Part shown: in pieces, positions 41,097-50,299 of the stretch
Layout of the letters: the number at the start of each line of letters is the position of its first letter
Numbering within the stretch: the stretch's first letter is position 1
NCBI GenBank assembly: GCA_019749915.1
Contig: JAIEPE010000004.1
Span: 44,636-108,635 of the forward strand
DNA length: 64,000 nt
Reading direction: 5' to 3'
From: Alphaproteobacteria bacterium
GTDB lineage: Bacteria; Pseudomonadota; Alphaproteobacteria; UBA9655
Made by a program: the position numbers and the translations under genes
The notes under the pieces: generated by a model
What the model saw: the letters and a program-made list of their open reading frames with translations, nothing else
Database searches by the model: none
Told to the model about the DNA's origin: nothing

Positions 41097-42116
41097 TTAT
41101 AAAAGAGCTCCCCTAGAAATATTCCACCCTTTATCTAGAGCGGCCTTAAGATCAACTATGCCTTGGCCAAAAGTGTTTAAAGAAACGGGGAGACTATCTA
41201 TGGACACTTTTCGTGCAGAAGTTAACAGAAGGCGAGCCACATTTTCAGGCGTAGATTCAGGAAAAGCCTGCATTAAGAGACATAAAGCTCCAACAACCAT
41301 GGGAGCTGCCATTGAGGTACCTGATTTTTCTCCAAAATAACCGCCTGTAATAGTTGAAAGGATGTCTTCTCCAGGGGCTGTAATAAAATAAGTTTGTGAA
41401 ATTCCAGAGGAACTATTTCCAGGAAAATTACTAAATTCAGCCAAGGACTCACTTCCATTTTTATAGGAAAGAGCACCTGCTAAAATAAGGCGTTCTTGCA
41501 TTTCTGGATCGTGAGAGAGCTGAACAAGGCTTGCAGTATAAGCGTTTTTCATGAGAGATACTCCCTCATTACCTGCTGCAATCACAATGATTTTCCCACT
41601 TTGAGCCAGCTTTATCAGAGCTGCATAAACGTTAGGACTTAACTTGCGTCCTGTGTGGCTTAAACGCAAGGAAATGTTAACGATATGAGCAGGACTTTTT
41701 GAAGCAATTTGAAGAGCTTTTACAAAATCTTGATCTCCATCAAATCCCTGAACTTTAATGGGGATAATCTTAGCATCGGGAGCCACATTCGCAATAATGC
41801 CTGCAACATGAGTTCCATGACTTTCAAATCTAAAGGAGCCATTGCTAAATACAACGGTTTCCGAGACATCATTTCTTTGGTTTGCTGTGTTATATCGATA
41901 GGAACTTAATTGTGGCTTTAAAGCGCCATGAGATGCATCAAATCCTTCATCAAGAACAGCGACGATAAGGCCTTTTCCTGTGAGATTTCGCTGATGGGCG
42001 TAAGAAACCTCCATGACCTTTAAAGGAGAGAAAGATGTTTTTTGCCAGAAAATCCTTCCTCCATAAAGGAGAAGTACAAAGCAAACGACCAAATATAAAA
42101 AACGACTTTGCATCAT
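41097..42116 (-). CDS. Membrane-anchored subtilisin-family (S8) serine protease
   Basis: 339 residues. One N-terminal hydrophobic segment (5-22), with no obvious cleavage site, so a signal anchor with the protease in the periplasm. The catalytic triad is Asp56 (AVLDEGFD), His100 (SHGTHVAG) and Ser268 (SGTSMAAP), with oxyanion Asn183 (AGNEG). The domain begins almost at once after the anchor, so no propeptide of usual size is visible. Sits 46 bases from the PAP2 gene on the same strand. Confidence 0.9.
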   Translation of the reverse strand: MMQSRFLYLVVCFVLLLYGGRIFWQKTSFSPLKVMEVSYAHQRNLTGKGLIVAVLDEGFDASHGALKPQLSSYRYNTANQRNDVSETVVFSNGSFRFESHGTHVAGIIANVAPDAKIIPIKVQGFDGDQDFVKALQIASKSPAHIVNISLRLSHTGRKLSPNVYAALIKLAQSGKIIVIAAGNEGVSLMKNAYTASLVQLSHDPEMQERLILAGALSYKNGSESLAEFSNFPGNSSSGISQTYFITAPGEDILSTITGGYFGEKSGTSMAAPMVVGALCLLMQAFPESTPENVARLLLTSARKVSIDSLPVSLNTFGQGIVDLKAALDKGWNISRGALL

Positions 42117-42192
42117 AGAACCCTATAAGGATGAATAATCTATAATATAAGAACGTTCTTTGCCAAAAACAGGGGTTTTTCAAATAAAAGCT

Positions 42193-43797
42193 TTATTCAT
42201 TGGAGAATAAAGCCTTGATCGCCGCTGAATTGACTTTAACAGGATAGCGAATCCTTAAAGCATTAACATATCCCAGGAAAAAATCGTTTTTGTATTGCTC
42301 TAAAAGTTTTTCTTCAAAGCCAGCAAGATTCTCTTCCTTCACTTGCACAGTTGGCGAGGTAATGTGATTCAATGTAACCACCACAAAACCTTCTTTTGTC
42401 TGAGCTAAGCCTGTACCTTGAGGTCTTAAAGAAAAAACAACATTTTTAACCTCATCCGCCACCTTTGGAGAGGCTTTAGAAAGGGACAACTGAGGAAGAG
42501 GTGTCATCATGGAAACTGCTTTCCGATCGCCCTCATTAAAGGTTTGAACATACCCTTCGGCTTTTCTTTGAGCTTCTTTATATTGCTCATATCTGATCCA
42601 AAGTTTTAGAACACGATCTTTAATTTCAGTGAAAGCAGGGAGAGAAGGAGGGAGTACCTTATCCACACGAACCATGTAATAATTTCCGGATTTAGTTTGA
42701 GTAAAGGGCGTGTCAGAAGCTTCGTCCAAGGCAAAACCAGCTTGCAAAATTTCCTGGGCTAATTCCTGTTCTTTTGGAAGGTGGGGGGAAGGAGTATCTC
42801 CCTTTTCTAAGCCGGAACGACTGATGTTTTCGAGTTTTAGAAGGTTTCCTCCAGGAACAGTCGGTGCAAGTTCTTCGAGAGTTGCGCCACCCGCAATTTT
42901 ATCATCCAACTCTTGGGTAAGTTTAAAGGCGGCTTCATTGGTTTTATCTTTTTGAAGCTCTGCGATGATGGCAGGCCTTACTTCATTAAGTGACTTATTG
43001 TCAAAGCTATTCTTTTTTGCTTCGTAAAGAGATTGAATATCATCTTCAGTAACTTGAATATTTGTCACTAGCCGGGTTGGATCAATAAGAAAGACTGTAA
43101 GAGTCCTTAATTCAGGAATTTTGAATTCTTTTTGATTATCATTATAAAAGGCTTCTAACACAGCATCCCTTGGCGTTGAAGGCACAGGCATGGTGCTAGG
43201 AGAAATTAAAAGCATCGAGGCCTGCCGGGATTGATATTGAGCTTCAAAAAGCCTATCTACCATCATTTCAGGAAGATGGACGCCGACGACAACCGCATCG
43301 GCAAGCTGCTCGCGTGTTAGTTCTCCTCGAACTTCTTCAATAAAGGCATCCTCTGACATATTCATGGATCTTAAGATTTGGGTAAATAGAGTGCGATCAA
43401 AGACGCCATTTTTGTTTTGGAAAGCTTTAATAGATTGAATTTGCTCGCGGATAGCTTCATCACTTACCGTAATCCCTAAATTTTTACTTTCAAGGTTCAA
43501 AAGAATTTCTTGAATCATTTGCCCCAAAACCATTTGAGGAATCCCCGCGTTAAGAATTTGTTCTCGAGAGATTTTTCCTTCTGACTCAGCTGTGAGACGT
43601 TGAATCTGTTGTTGAACTCTTTCAGCGAAATCGTAACGCCCGATAGTAAGATCTCCTATCTCTGCAACAACAGCATTGGGATCATGGGGACGGAACCAAC
43701 TTCCTCCTCCAAAAAAAGCCATAAAGCTTAAAGCCACAATAGCGAGAAAAACCTTTGCAACCCGAGATTGAGAGAATCTTTGAAACGCTTGAATCAT
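42193..43797 (-). CDS. PpiD-like periplasmic chaperone / peptidyl-prolyl isomerase
   Basis: 534 residues. N-terminal membrane anchor (about 13-31), then a SurA-N-like chaperone domain (SEGKISREQILNAGIPQMVLGQMIQEILL, NKNGVFDRTLFTQILRSMNMSEDAFIEEVRGELTR). A parvulin-like part around 240-380 follows (FTQTKSGNYYMVRVDKV). The layout is that of PpiD/SurA_N_3 proteins, which assist proteins leaving the Sec translocon. Catalytic parvulin residues are poorly conserved, as in PpiD. It is the last conserved gene before the polysaccharide locus. Confidence 0.85.
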   Translation of the reverse strand: MIQAFQRFSQSRVAKVFLAIVALSFMAFFGGGSWFRPHDPNAVVAEIGDLTIGRYDFAERVQQQIQRLTAESEGKISREQILNAGIPQMVLGQMIQEILLNLESKNLGITVSDEAIREQIQSIKAFQNKNGVFDRTLFTQILRSMNMSEDAFIEEVRGELTREQLADAVVVGVHLPEMMVDRLFEAQYQSRQASMLLISPSTMPVPSTPRDAVLEAFYNDNQKEFKIPELRTLTVFLIDPTRLVTNIQVTEDDIQSLYEAKKNSFDNKSLNEVRPAIIAELQKDKTNEAAFKLTQELDDKIAGGATLEELAPTVPGGNLLKLENISRSGLEKGDTPSPHLPKEQELAQEILQAGFALDEASDTPFTQTKSGNYYMVRVDKVLPPSLPAFTEIKDRVLKLWIRYEQYKEAQRKAEGYVQTFNEGDRKAVSMMTPLPQLSLSKASPKVADEVKNVVFSLRPQGTGLAQTKEGFVVVTLNHITSPTVQVKEENLAGFEEKLLEQYKNDFFLGYVNALRIRYPVKVNSAAIKALFSNE

Positions 43798-43982
43798 TTT
43801 TTACCTTGCACCTAATTCATTTCAAAGAATCCTACAGATTCTTGGACAAACTCGCAAGACAAGACAAGAAGCCTCAGAAAGAAATTCTCAAAACCCTAAA
43901 AGTTATCCCAATCGATCAACCATAGTAAACTTACTTAGGGATTTAGGATGCAAGAAACGGGTCAGAGAAGTTAAAGCCAGTA

Positions 43983-44447
43983 ATGCTCTTAGTTCTTCTG
44001 ACTCTCTTATTCACCACGAAACTTGATCGCGCGAGTATGGGAAGTAGTTTAGAAGCAAGAGTTCCTTTTCTTGATCCCAATTTATTTGAAATTGCTTGGA
44101 TGTTGATGTTGCCCCCACATATGAAAATTCGAGGAAAAAAAGGAAAAGTTGCTCTAAGAGAAGTACTTTACAAACATGTGCCTGAGCAACTTATAGAACG
44201 TCCAAAGATGGGATTTGGCATCCCCATTGGCGAATGGTTATTAGGGCCATTAAAGGAGTGGGCAGAGGAACTTTTATCCGAGAATCGTATAAAAGAACAG
44301 GGGTTTTTTAAAATAGACATCGTCAAAAGATTTTGGACCGAACATTGCTCAAAAAGACAAGATCGAACTCACAAATTATGGAATATTCTTATGTTTCAGG
44401 CCTGGTTGCAAGAAAATGAGAAAACGATCAACAAAACCCGCCTGTAA
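43983..44447 (+). pseudogene. Asparagine synthetase (AsnB) C-terminal remnant
   Basis: Only the last ~140 residues of a glutamine-hydrolysing asparagine synthetase remain. TTKLDRASMGSSLEARVPFLDPNLFEIAW matches the synthetase-domain signature, followed by KVALREVLYKHVPEQLIERPKMGFGIPIGEWL. The amidotransferase domain and ATP-pyrophosphatase loop are missing. The first ~10 residues of the open frame (MLLVLLTLLF) do not fit AsnB, so the join falls near base 44010. AsnB paralogues are common in polysaccharide clusters, so this is probably debris of an older version of the locus. Confidence 0.75.
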
Positions 44448-44601
44448 ATTTAAATTCGATGGTAAATCATTGATAAATTCATGTCGGCTCATCTTTTTCC
44501 CCAAAAGCTTTTAAAACCCTATACCCTGTTGAAACTTCGTAAAGTTTGAGGTCTCTATTTCACTCTCCCCACTAATTCTTTATAAAGATCCTATAGGGGA
44601 G

Positions 44602-45858
44602 TTACTCTGTTAACTGCATAGATACAATTCCTAAACCTAAAGCCCGTCCGTCCTTACTTAGATTTAGCTCAGCGGGTGACTTTGGATTATCGATATTGAA
44701 CTGAATGTGCACTCCTCCCTTTTTCGATGACACTGCCTCTTTTGGAATTTTAATTCTTTTTTTAACCACTTTAGACGAATCATATGTTATGCGCCCTATA
44801 TTTTTGTCGTTTATTACAACATCTACATGTAATATTTGATGAGCACCATGCAAAAAGGGCATTCCTTCAACGTTTAACTCAAAATCATTCATCATATTAT
44901 TGGGTAGTTGAAATGTTACTATGGATTGTTTTCCTTCAGACCATACTCCCCAAGACTCTGCAAAAGACCAACCAGATTTTAAATATTTTCGTGCTTCGTC
45001 ATGAGAAAATAAAACTTTTGTATTTAATGGTAAACTAGCTATTGCATCAAAAGGAGGAAAGTTAGCTAAAACCTTTGAAGCCTGTTGTTCATTAAAACAT
45101 CCAATAACGTCTACCCATTTAAAAAAACAAGTATTTTCATAAAGGACTGTATATATATGCTCTTCATTAAATAGATTTGCGCTTTTTCCATCCTGTATGG
45201 CATAAATGAATGGAAAAATCTTCTTTAAGCTGTCAATAAAATCTGGAAGTGAAGTTCTTTGGAAAACATTTAAACACCAATGATTCATTTCCAAAAGGCA
45301 AATTGGCTTATTTTTTCTTAGTATTTCCTTACAGCCAGCTAAAGCGGTTAGTTCATAACCCTCAACATCAATCTTGATAAAATCAATTTTTTGTATTTTT
45401 TTATTTTCACAAAATTGATCTAAGTTAACCATGTGAATATCTGTACTAATTCCATGAAATCCGGGAACACTTTCAGATACAAAAGCACCGGCAAGATTGC
45501 CATGATGATTAATTGTTGAGTCTTGTTTTTTGTCTGATATCCCTAAGTTGTAATATTCTACATTATTCAATTTTGAATTTGATATGTTTTCTTTTAAATA
45601 GTTAAATGTTTCAGGGTTAGGCTCAAAACCTATAACGCGAGAACAAAGTTGTCCAAGTGCAATCAAGGTACACCCAACATTGGCTCCGATATCAATCGTT
45701 GTATACCCAGGTTCTACCAATGCCTTGAATATTTTAGATGTATGAGGCTCAAATTCAACTACACTTGAATTGTGTTTATCACCATCGATACTATAACCAC
45801 TCAAATAGTGTTTATCGCAAATAATATCATAACCTTTATTTAAAATCTTTATTTTCAT
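44602..45858 (-). CDS. FkbM-family methyltransferase with C-terminal beta-rich domain
   Basis: 418 residues in two parts. Residues ~1-255 are an FkbM methyltransferase: TIDIGANVGCTLIAL (SAM site), VIGFEPNPETFNYLKENI, and FIKIDVEGYELTALAG. Such enzymes usually methylate sugars. Residues ~285-418 form an extra domain starting SGWSFAESWGVWSEGK and ending KDGRALGLGIVSMQLTE. This GWS...E.WGvWS...s..ar.LGi pattern is also seen at the ends of some polysaccharide-synthesis proteins and is probably a sugar-binding beta sandwich. Stands alone on minus at the edge of the locus; AT-rich. Confidence 0.8.
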   Translation of the reverse strand: MKIKILNKGYDIICDKHYLSGYSIDGDKHNSSVVEFEPHTSKIFKALVEPGYTTIDIGANVGCTLIALGQLCSRVIGFEPNPETFNYLKENISNSKLNNVEYYNLGISDKKQDSTINHHGNLAGAFVSESVPGFHGISTDIHMVNLDQFCENKKIQKIDFIKIDVEGYELTALAGCKEILRKNKPICLLEMNHWCLNVFQRTSLPDFIDSLKKIFPFIYAIQDGKSANLFNEEHIYTVLYENTCFFKWVDVIGCFNEQQASKVLANFPPFDAIASLPLNTKVLFSHDEARKYLKSGWSFAESWGVWSEGKQSIVTFQLPNNMMNDFELNVEGMPFLHGAHQILHVDVVINDKNIGRITYDSSKVVKKRIKIPKEAVSSKKGGVHIQFNIDNPKSPAELNLSKDGRALGLGIVSMQLTE

Positions 45859-46139
45859 TTTTGTAAAAATTCCTTTATAAATTTTCTAAGGTTAAAAATC
45901 AGCTCACTTTTAATTTCCTAGTAAGGTAATTTAAACAACTTATGTTCTGCATGCCTATATAGAACATCCCTTATCATATGATTATTCTAATGTCTATTTA
46001 TTTTGATCAAAAAGCTTTTTAGATACACACGCCCTAAAAAACTTTGCAAAGGATTTGGAATTACAACAAATAGGTTATACGAAAATTTTATCTTGTTTAC
46101 TCTTCCTCTCGCCAAAAACATTCAGAAGAGGAATTGTGC

Positions 46140-46700
46140 CTAATGACTAACATTTTTTTCAAAAAAAATTTTTTGAAAGGTTCTTATAAAAATATAAATA
46201 TCAAAAATAAAGGATTTTTTTTCAACATATTCTTTATCCAAAACAACCTTTTCCGAGATCGGAAGAGAATCGCGCCCATTAATTTGGGCCCAGCCTGTAA
46301 GGCCAGGTACAAGCGTATGTACGCCTAGTTGTGTTCTTAGGGCTATAAGATCGTCTTGGTTAAAAAGAGCTGGTCTAGGTCCGACAAAACTCATGTCTCC
46401 TTTTAGGATAGACCACAATTGGGGTATCTCATCGAGAGATGTTTTCCTTAAAAATGACCCAATTGGCGTCAAATATTGGGAGGCATCTATCATCAAATGG
46501 GTGGGAATTGCAGGTGTCCCGAAGCGCATTGTACGAAATTTTGGCATTTTAAAAATGATATTGTTTTTTCCTATCCGATCAGACCAATAAAGAACAGGAC
46601 CTCGTGATGTAATTTTAATGACAAGTATTACCATTAAAATTATCGGAATCAAAAAAAAAGCGGATAAAAGAGACAGCATAATATCAAATATTCTTTTCAT
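46140..46700 (-). CDS. Initiating sugar transferase (bacterial sugar-transferase family)
   Basis: 186-residue monotopic phosphoglycosyl transferase of the PglC/WcaJ C-terminal type. One N-terminal membrane helix is followed by the catalytic core, with KMPKFRTMR, SLDEIPQLWSILKGDMSFVGPRPAL and PGLTGWAQINGRD. It would attach the first sugar-1-phosphate to undecaprenyl phosphate and so start the repeat unit. The small size matches single-domain PglC-like enzymes, not the long WbaP/WcaJ form. The epimerase gene lies 116 bases upstream on the same strand. Confidence 0.9.
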   Translation of the reverse strand: MKRIFDIMLSLLSAFFLIPIILMVILVIKITSRGPVLYWSDRIGKNNIIFKMPKFRTMRFGTPAIPTHLMIDASQYLTPIGSFLRKTSLDEIPQLWSILKGDMSFVGPRPALFNQDDLIALRTQLGVHTLVPGLTGWAQINGRDSLPISEKVVLDKEYVEKKSFIFDIYIFIRTFQKIFFEKNVSH

Positions 46701-46816
46701 AAAATTAACTCTATCATACCTTTATTTTTATTCTCAATAAATTTTTGTATCCCCTCTATAAGTGAGGGATGAAGGGAACCGACGGGAGGTTTTATGGTTT
46801 TCCATGCTGCCCTTAC

Positions 46817-47764
46817 TTATAAAGGATGCCCAATTAATGATTGAAATGAGCGGGCTGTTTCCCGTAATCCCTCTTCCACAGAGACAAGAGGTTTCCACCC
46901 TAAGGTTTTTTGAATAGAGCTGATATCCAATTGTAAAGAACCTGTAATTTTTTTAAGATATTCGCTTTTTCCAATCAATTTGAAAGGGGTTTTCAAAAAA
47001 AACTCAGGTAGATAAAAAAGGTTTGCTTTTTTTCCCATCCCCTCTGCAAGTCCTTGGATAAACTCTCCAATAGATAATGGATGATTATCGCTAACAAAAA
47101 AAGTATGTCCTTTTGCCTTAGGGTGAGATGCACACAATACTAAAGCATCTGCTAAATTCTGAACAAATACCATGCTGCGTTTATTTTTGGTTCCTGCAAA
47201 AGGAAAAGGGATACCTTTTTGAATTGATTTAAGAAGTGTCAACACATTTCCCGACACCCTTGGTCCATACACCAGAGGGGGGCGCACAATGACGATTTCC
47301 AAAGTTCCTGTTTCATGCAAATTTTGCAAAAATTTTTCAGCGGATAGTTTAGAATGACCATAGGGTGTCTTTGGATTAAGAGGAGTTGAAAGAGCAACAA
47401 CGTCTTGAGAAGAAGAAACACCATACACAGCAAGAGAACTTATATATACAAAGCGCTTTACATTAAATTTTACACATTCTAAAGCCAATTTTTTTGTAAT
47501 TTCTGTATTAATCTCATAGTAATCTTTATCAGGACGACTTTTTACATGAGCTAAACCTGCCGCATGAATAACGGCATCCATCCCTTTTAGGATCGGCTCC
47601 CAATCGGAATGCTTGAGAAAATCTTCTACAATGAATTGCTTCTTTATGGTCAGATTTTCTTGTTTTTTTCGAAGAAGTCCATAAGCATTAAACCCATGGC
47701 GAGGAATATGTGCACACAAGGCTTGTCCGACAAAACCATTAGCACCTGTTACAAGGATGTTCAT
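46817..47764 (-). CDS. NAD-dependent sugar epimerase/dehydratase
   Basis: 315-residue extended SDR. The NAD motif is GANGFVG, the active Tyr-Lys pair is in YGHSK, and IVRPPLVYGPRVSGNV is family-typical. Pairs of such an SDR with a sugar transferase (WbpV/WbpL or GalE/PglC type) often make the N-acetylated first sugar for the initiating enzyme. The exact reaction (UDP-HexNAc 4-epimerase or 4-reductase) is not settled by the sequence. Confidence 0.82.
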   Translation of the reverse strand: MNILVTGANGFVGQALCAHIPRHGFNAYGLLRKKQENLTIKKQFIVEDFLKHSDWEPILKGMDAVIHAAGLAHVKSRPDKDYYEINTEITKKLALECVKFNVKRFVYISSLAVYGVSSSQDVVALSTPLNPKTPYGHSKLSAEKFLQNLHETGTLEIVIVRPPLVYGPRVSGNVLTLLKSIQKGIPFPFAGTKNKRSMVFVQNLADALVLCASHPKAKGHTFFVSDNHPLSIGEFIQGLAEGMGKKANLFYLPEFFLKTPFKLIGKSEYLKKITGSLQLDISSIQKTLGWKPLVSVEEGLRETARSFQSLIGHPL

Positions 47765-48296
47765 TATCCACCATTTTTAATTTAAATTAATTTTTGACAA
47801 AAATTCTATAACTCACAATAGAAATTCTATCTCTACATGTCAATTAAATAGCTGTATAAAAAATAAAGTAGGTTTTGATACGACAATTTTTTCAAATATC
47901 AAAAGTCCCAATTCTAAACGCTTCTTGCTAAACTTTATAAGGCAAATGTCTTATAATATCCTCTCAATTCAGGTTGAAGGGGAATTTGAATTTATGGCTA
48001 AATTCAAGAAAACCTATGTGAAATTTGAGATTTCAGGCCTCTTAAGTCTCAATTCATATGAATTCCCACATAGAGTATTTTTGTCTGGACACTAGATCAA
48101 TTCTTAATTAAAAATCAATTTAATCTATTAAATATTGATTGCATAAGGTTGCCTTAAATTGAAATCAGCCAAATTGTTGATAATGATGGAATTCACCTTA
48201 GCGAACGTATCAAGCAACATCTTAGGGATGAGCTTGAGAAAGAGAAAATTTTTCACAACATTTAATGAAAAAAATTAACCAAGGTATGATGTAAGG
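47765..48296. other. Gene-free stretch with nested palindromes
   Basis: 532 AT-rich bases with no supported gene. It holds an inverted repeat TTGAATTT-6 bases-AAATTCAA (47986-48007). A second, larger structure has arms CTATGTG (48014-48020) and CACATAG (48067-48073), enclosing TTGAGA/TCTCAA and the palindrome AATTCATATGAATT. A TGTCTGGACACT motif lies near 48083. Near 48150-48264 an open frame of about 36 codons (ending EKEKIFHNI and a stop) looks like the tail of a lost gene. Also the divergent promoters for the epimerase and the next glycosyltransferase must lie here. Confidence 0.5.
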
Positions 48297-49232
48297 ATGA
48301 GTTTTAAAATTCAAGAAAATGTAGCTGTTCTTTTGTGTTTTTTTAAAGGGAAAGAATTTATAGAAGAACAAGTCGATTCTATTATAAAACAAAGTCATAA
48401 AAATGTTTCTTTATGGATAAGTATTGATGGAGTAGATGACGGATCCAAAGCTCTTATCGAGAAAAAAGCTAAGGGATGGAAAAATGGAAAAGTGCACTTT
48501 TTGTCCGGCCCTGGAAAAGGGTTTGCAGAAAATTTTTTATCCCTTTTATGTAATGAAGATATTAAAGCGGACTATTACTCTTTTTCTGATCAAGATGATA
48601 TTTGGGAGAGAGATAAATTATCTCGAGCTTTAGACTACTTAAAATCCGTTCCCCCAGGCGTACCAGCAATTTATGGTTCACGCGCAACTTTGATTAACAA
48701 GTTTGGCAAAAAACTAGGAGAATCTAAATTCTTTAAGAAAAAACCAAGCTTCGAAAATGCATTAGTTCAAAATATCTCTGCTGGGAATACAATGGTTTTA
48801 AACCAAGTATCTCGAAACTTGATAAAAGAACACTTTAAAAATAATAAAATATTTTTTCATGATTGGCTTTCTTACTTGGTTGTTTCTGCAGTGGGGGGAA
48901 AGATTTTTTATGATTCCTATACAAGTTTGCAGTACCGTCAACATGGAGGAAATTTAATGGGCGAAAATATAAATTTTTTCTCTCGTTTGCGTCGACTAAA
49001 ATTATTGATAAATGGTACTTTTCAAGAGTGGAATGATATAAATATAGAATGTCTTGAAAAGATTAGCGATATTATGACAGAAAAAAATAAAAAATGTTTT
49101 GAACTTTTTAAAAATTCAAGAAACAAGAGCACAATACAAAGGCTTGTTGGGTTTTGGAAAGCGGGCGTTTATCGACAAACGTTCTTTGAAAATGTTTCTT
49201 TGTTTATTGCTTGCATGTTAAAGAGGATATAA
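48297..49232 (+). CDS. Glycosyltransferase family 2
   Basis: 311 residues, GT-A fold. AVLLCFFKGKEFIEEQVDSIIKQSHKNVSLWISIDGVDDGS is the usual nucleotide-binding start, and FSDQDDIWERDKL gives the metal-binding Asp residues. This resembles rhamnosyltransferase-like GT2 enzymes that recognise dTDP-sugars, fitting the rfb genes that follow. Acceptor and linkage unknown. It opens the plus-strand operon that runs through rfbC and beyond; rfbB begins 5 bases after. Confidence 0.85.
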   Translation: MSFKIQENVAVLLCFFKGKEFIEEQVDSIIKQSHKNVSLWISIDGVDDGSKALIEKKAKGWKNGKVHFLSGPGKGFAENFLSLLCNEDIKADYYSFSDQDDIWERDKLSRALDYLKSVPPGVPAIYGSRATLINKFGKKLGESKFFKKKPSFENALVQNISAGNTMVLNQVSRNLIKEHFKNNKIFFHDWLSYLVVSAVGGKIFYDSYTSLQYRQHGGNLMGENINFFSRLRRLKLLINGTFQEWNDINIECLEKISDIMTEKNKKCFELFKNSRNKSTIQRLVGFWKAGVYRQTFFENVSLFIACMLKRI

Positions 49233-49237
49233 AAAAG

Positions 49238-50299
49238 ATGACAATACTTGTTTCTGGAGGTTGTGGTTTTATTGGTTCTAACTTCATCATTGACTGGCTT
49301 TCAAGGGAAAAGGAGAAGATTATCAATCTTGATAATCTTACATATGCTGGCAATATAAACAATCTTTCGTCAGTTAAAGACAATGATGATTATGTTTTTA
49401 TTCATGGAGACATTGGTGACAAGTCTATTGTTTCTAAAATATTAGAAACATATACTCCTAGAGCAGTGATTAATTTCGCCGCCGAATCACATGTAGATCG
49501 TTCAATTTATGGCCCAGAACCATTTATCAAAACAAATATTGTTGGTACTTTTCACTTTCTGGAAGCCATACGATCTTATTGGGAAAATTTAGCAGAAATA
49601 AACAAAAATAACTTTAGATTTCTTCACATTTCTACAGATGAGGTCTACGGCTCTCTTAGTTCAGAAGCCCTTCCTTTTAAAGAAACAAACCCTTATGAAC
49701 CAAATAGCATATACAGTGCGAGTAAAGCAGCTTCCGACCATCTGGTAAGAGCCTACCATCATACTTATGGATTACCGACACTTACAAGCAACTGCTCAAA
49801 CAATTATGGTCCCTATCAATTTCCTGAAAAACTAATTCCTCTTGTTATTTACAATGCGTTATCGGGTAAGCAGCTTCCTATTTATGGAGATGGGAAAAAT
49901 ATTAGAGACTGGCTTTTTGTGTCAGACCATTGTTCAGCAATTAGACTTATTTTAAATGCTGGAAAGGTTGGAGAAACTTACAACATTGGTGGCTTGAATG
50001 AAAAAACAAATCTAGAAGTTGTCCAGACTCTGTGTAGCATTTTAGATGAGTTACAACCAAAGGATGATGGTTTTTCTTATGCAACTCAAATTTCATTCAT
50101 CACGGATCGAGCAGGGCATGATAGGCGTTATGCCATTGATGCAACGAAAATTCAAGAGGAACTTGGGTGGCAACCTATTCAGTCTTTTGAAACAGGAATC
50201 TATCAAACAGTTAAGTGGTACATTAAAAACTCTGACTGGGTTCAAAATATAACGAGTGGCGCTTATCAAGATTGGATAAAGAAAAGATACGCGGTATGA
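49238..50299 (+). CDS. rfbB: dTDP-glucose 4,6-dehydratase
   Basis: Second step of dTDP-deoxysugar synthesis, making dTDP-4-keto-6-deoxyglucose, the branch point for both rhamnose and the 3-amino sugar made by genes downstream. 353 residues from the ATG at 49238; the longer frame overlaps the previous gene. NAD motif GGCGFIGSNF, active-site STDEVYGS, and YSASK (Tyr-Lys). SNNYGPYQFPEKLIPL is typical for RmlB. Overlaps rfbD by 4 bases (ATGA). Confidence 0.95.
   Translation: MTILVSGGCGFIGSNFIIDWLSREKEKIINLDNLTYAGNINNLSSVKDNDDYVFIHGDIGDKSIVSKILETYTPRAVINFAAESHVDRSIYGPEPFIKTNIVGTFHFLEAIRSYWENLAEINKNNFRFLHISTDEVYGSLSSEALPFKETNPYEPNSIYSASKAASDHLVRAYHHTYGLPTLTSNCSNNYGPYQFPEKLIPLVIYNALSGKQLPIYGDGKNIRDWLFVSDHCSAIRLILNAGKVGETYNIGGLNEKTNLEVVQTLCSILDELQPKDDGFSYATQISFITDRAGHDRRYAIDATKIQEELGWQPIQSFETGIYQTVKWYIKNSDWVQNITSGAYQDWIKKRYAV

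Noticed and set aside
43811..44027. Open frame without start just before the asnB remnant, as a further piece of the lost gene
   Set aside because: Its translation has no similarity to asparagine synthetase and is likely chance.
46104..46134. Seven-base inverted repeat after the sugar transferase as terminator
   Set aside because: Loop of about 17 bases and no U-run; too weak to call.
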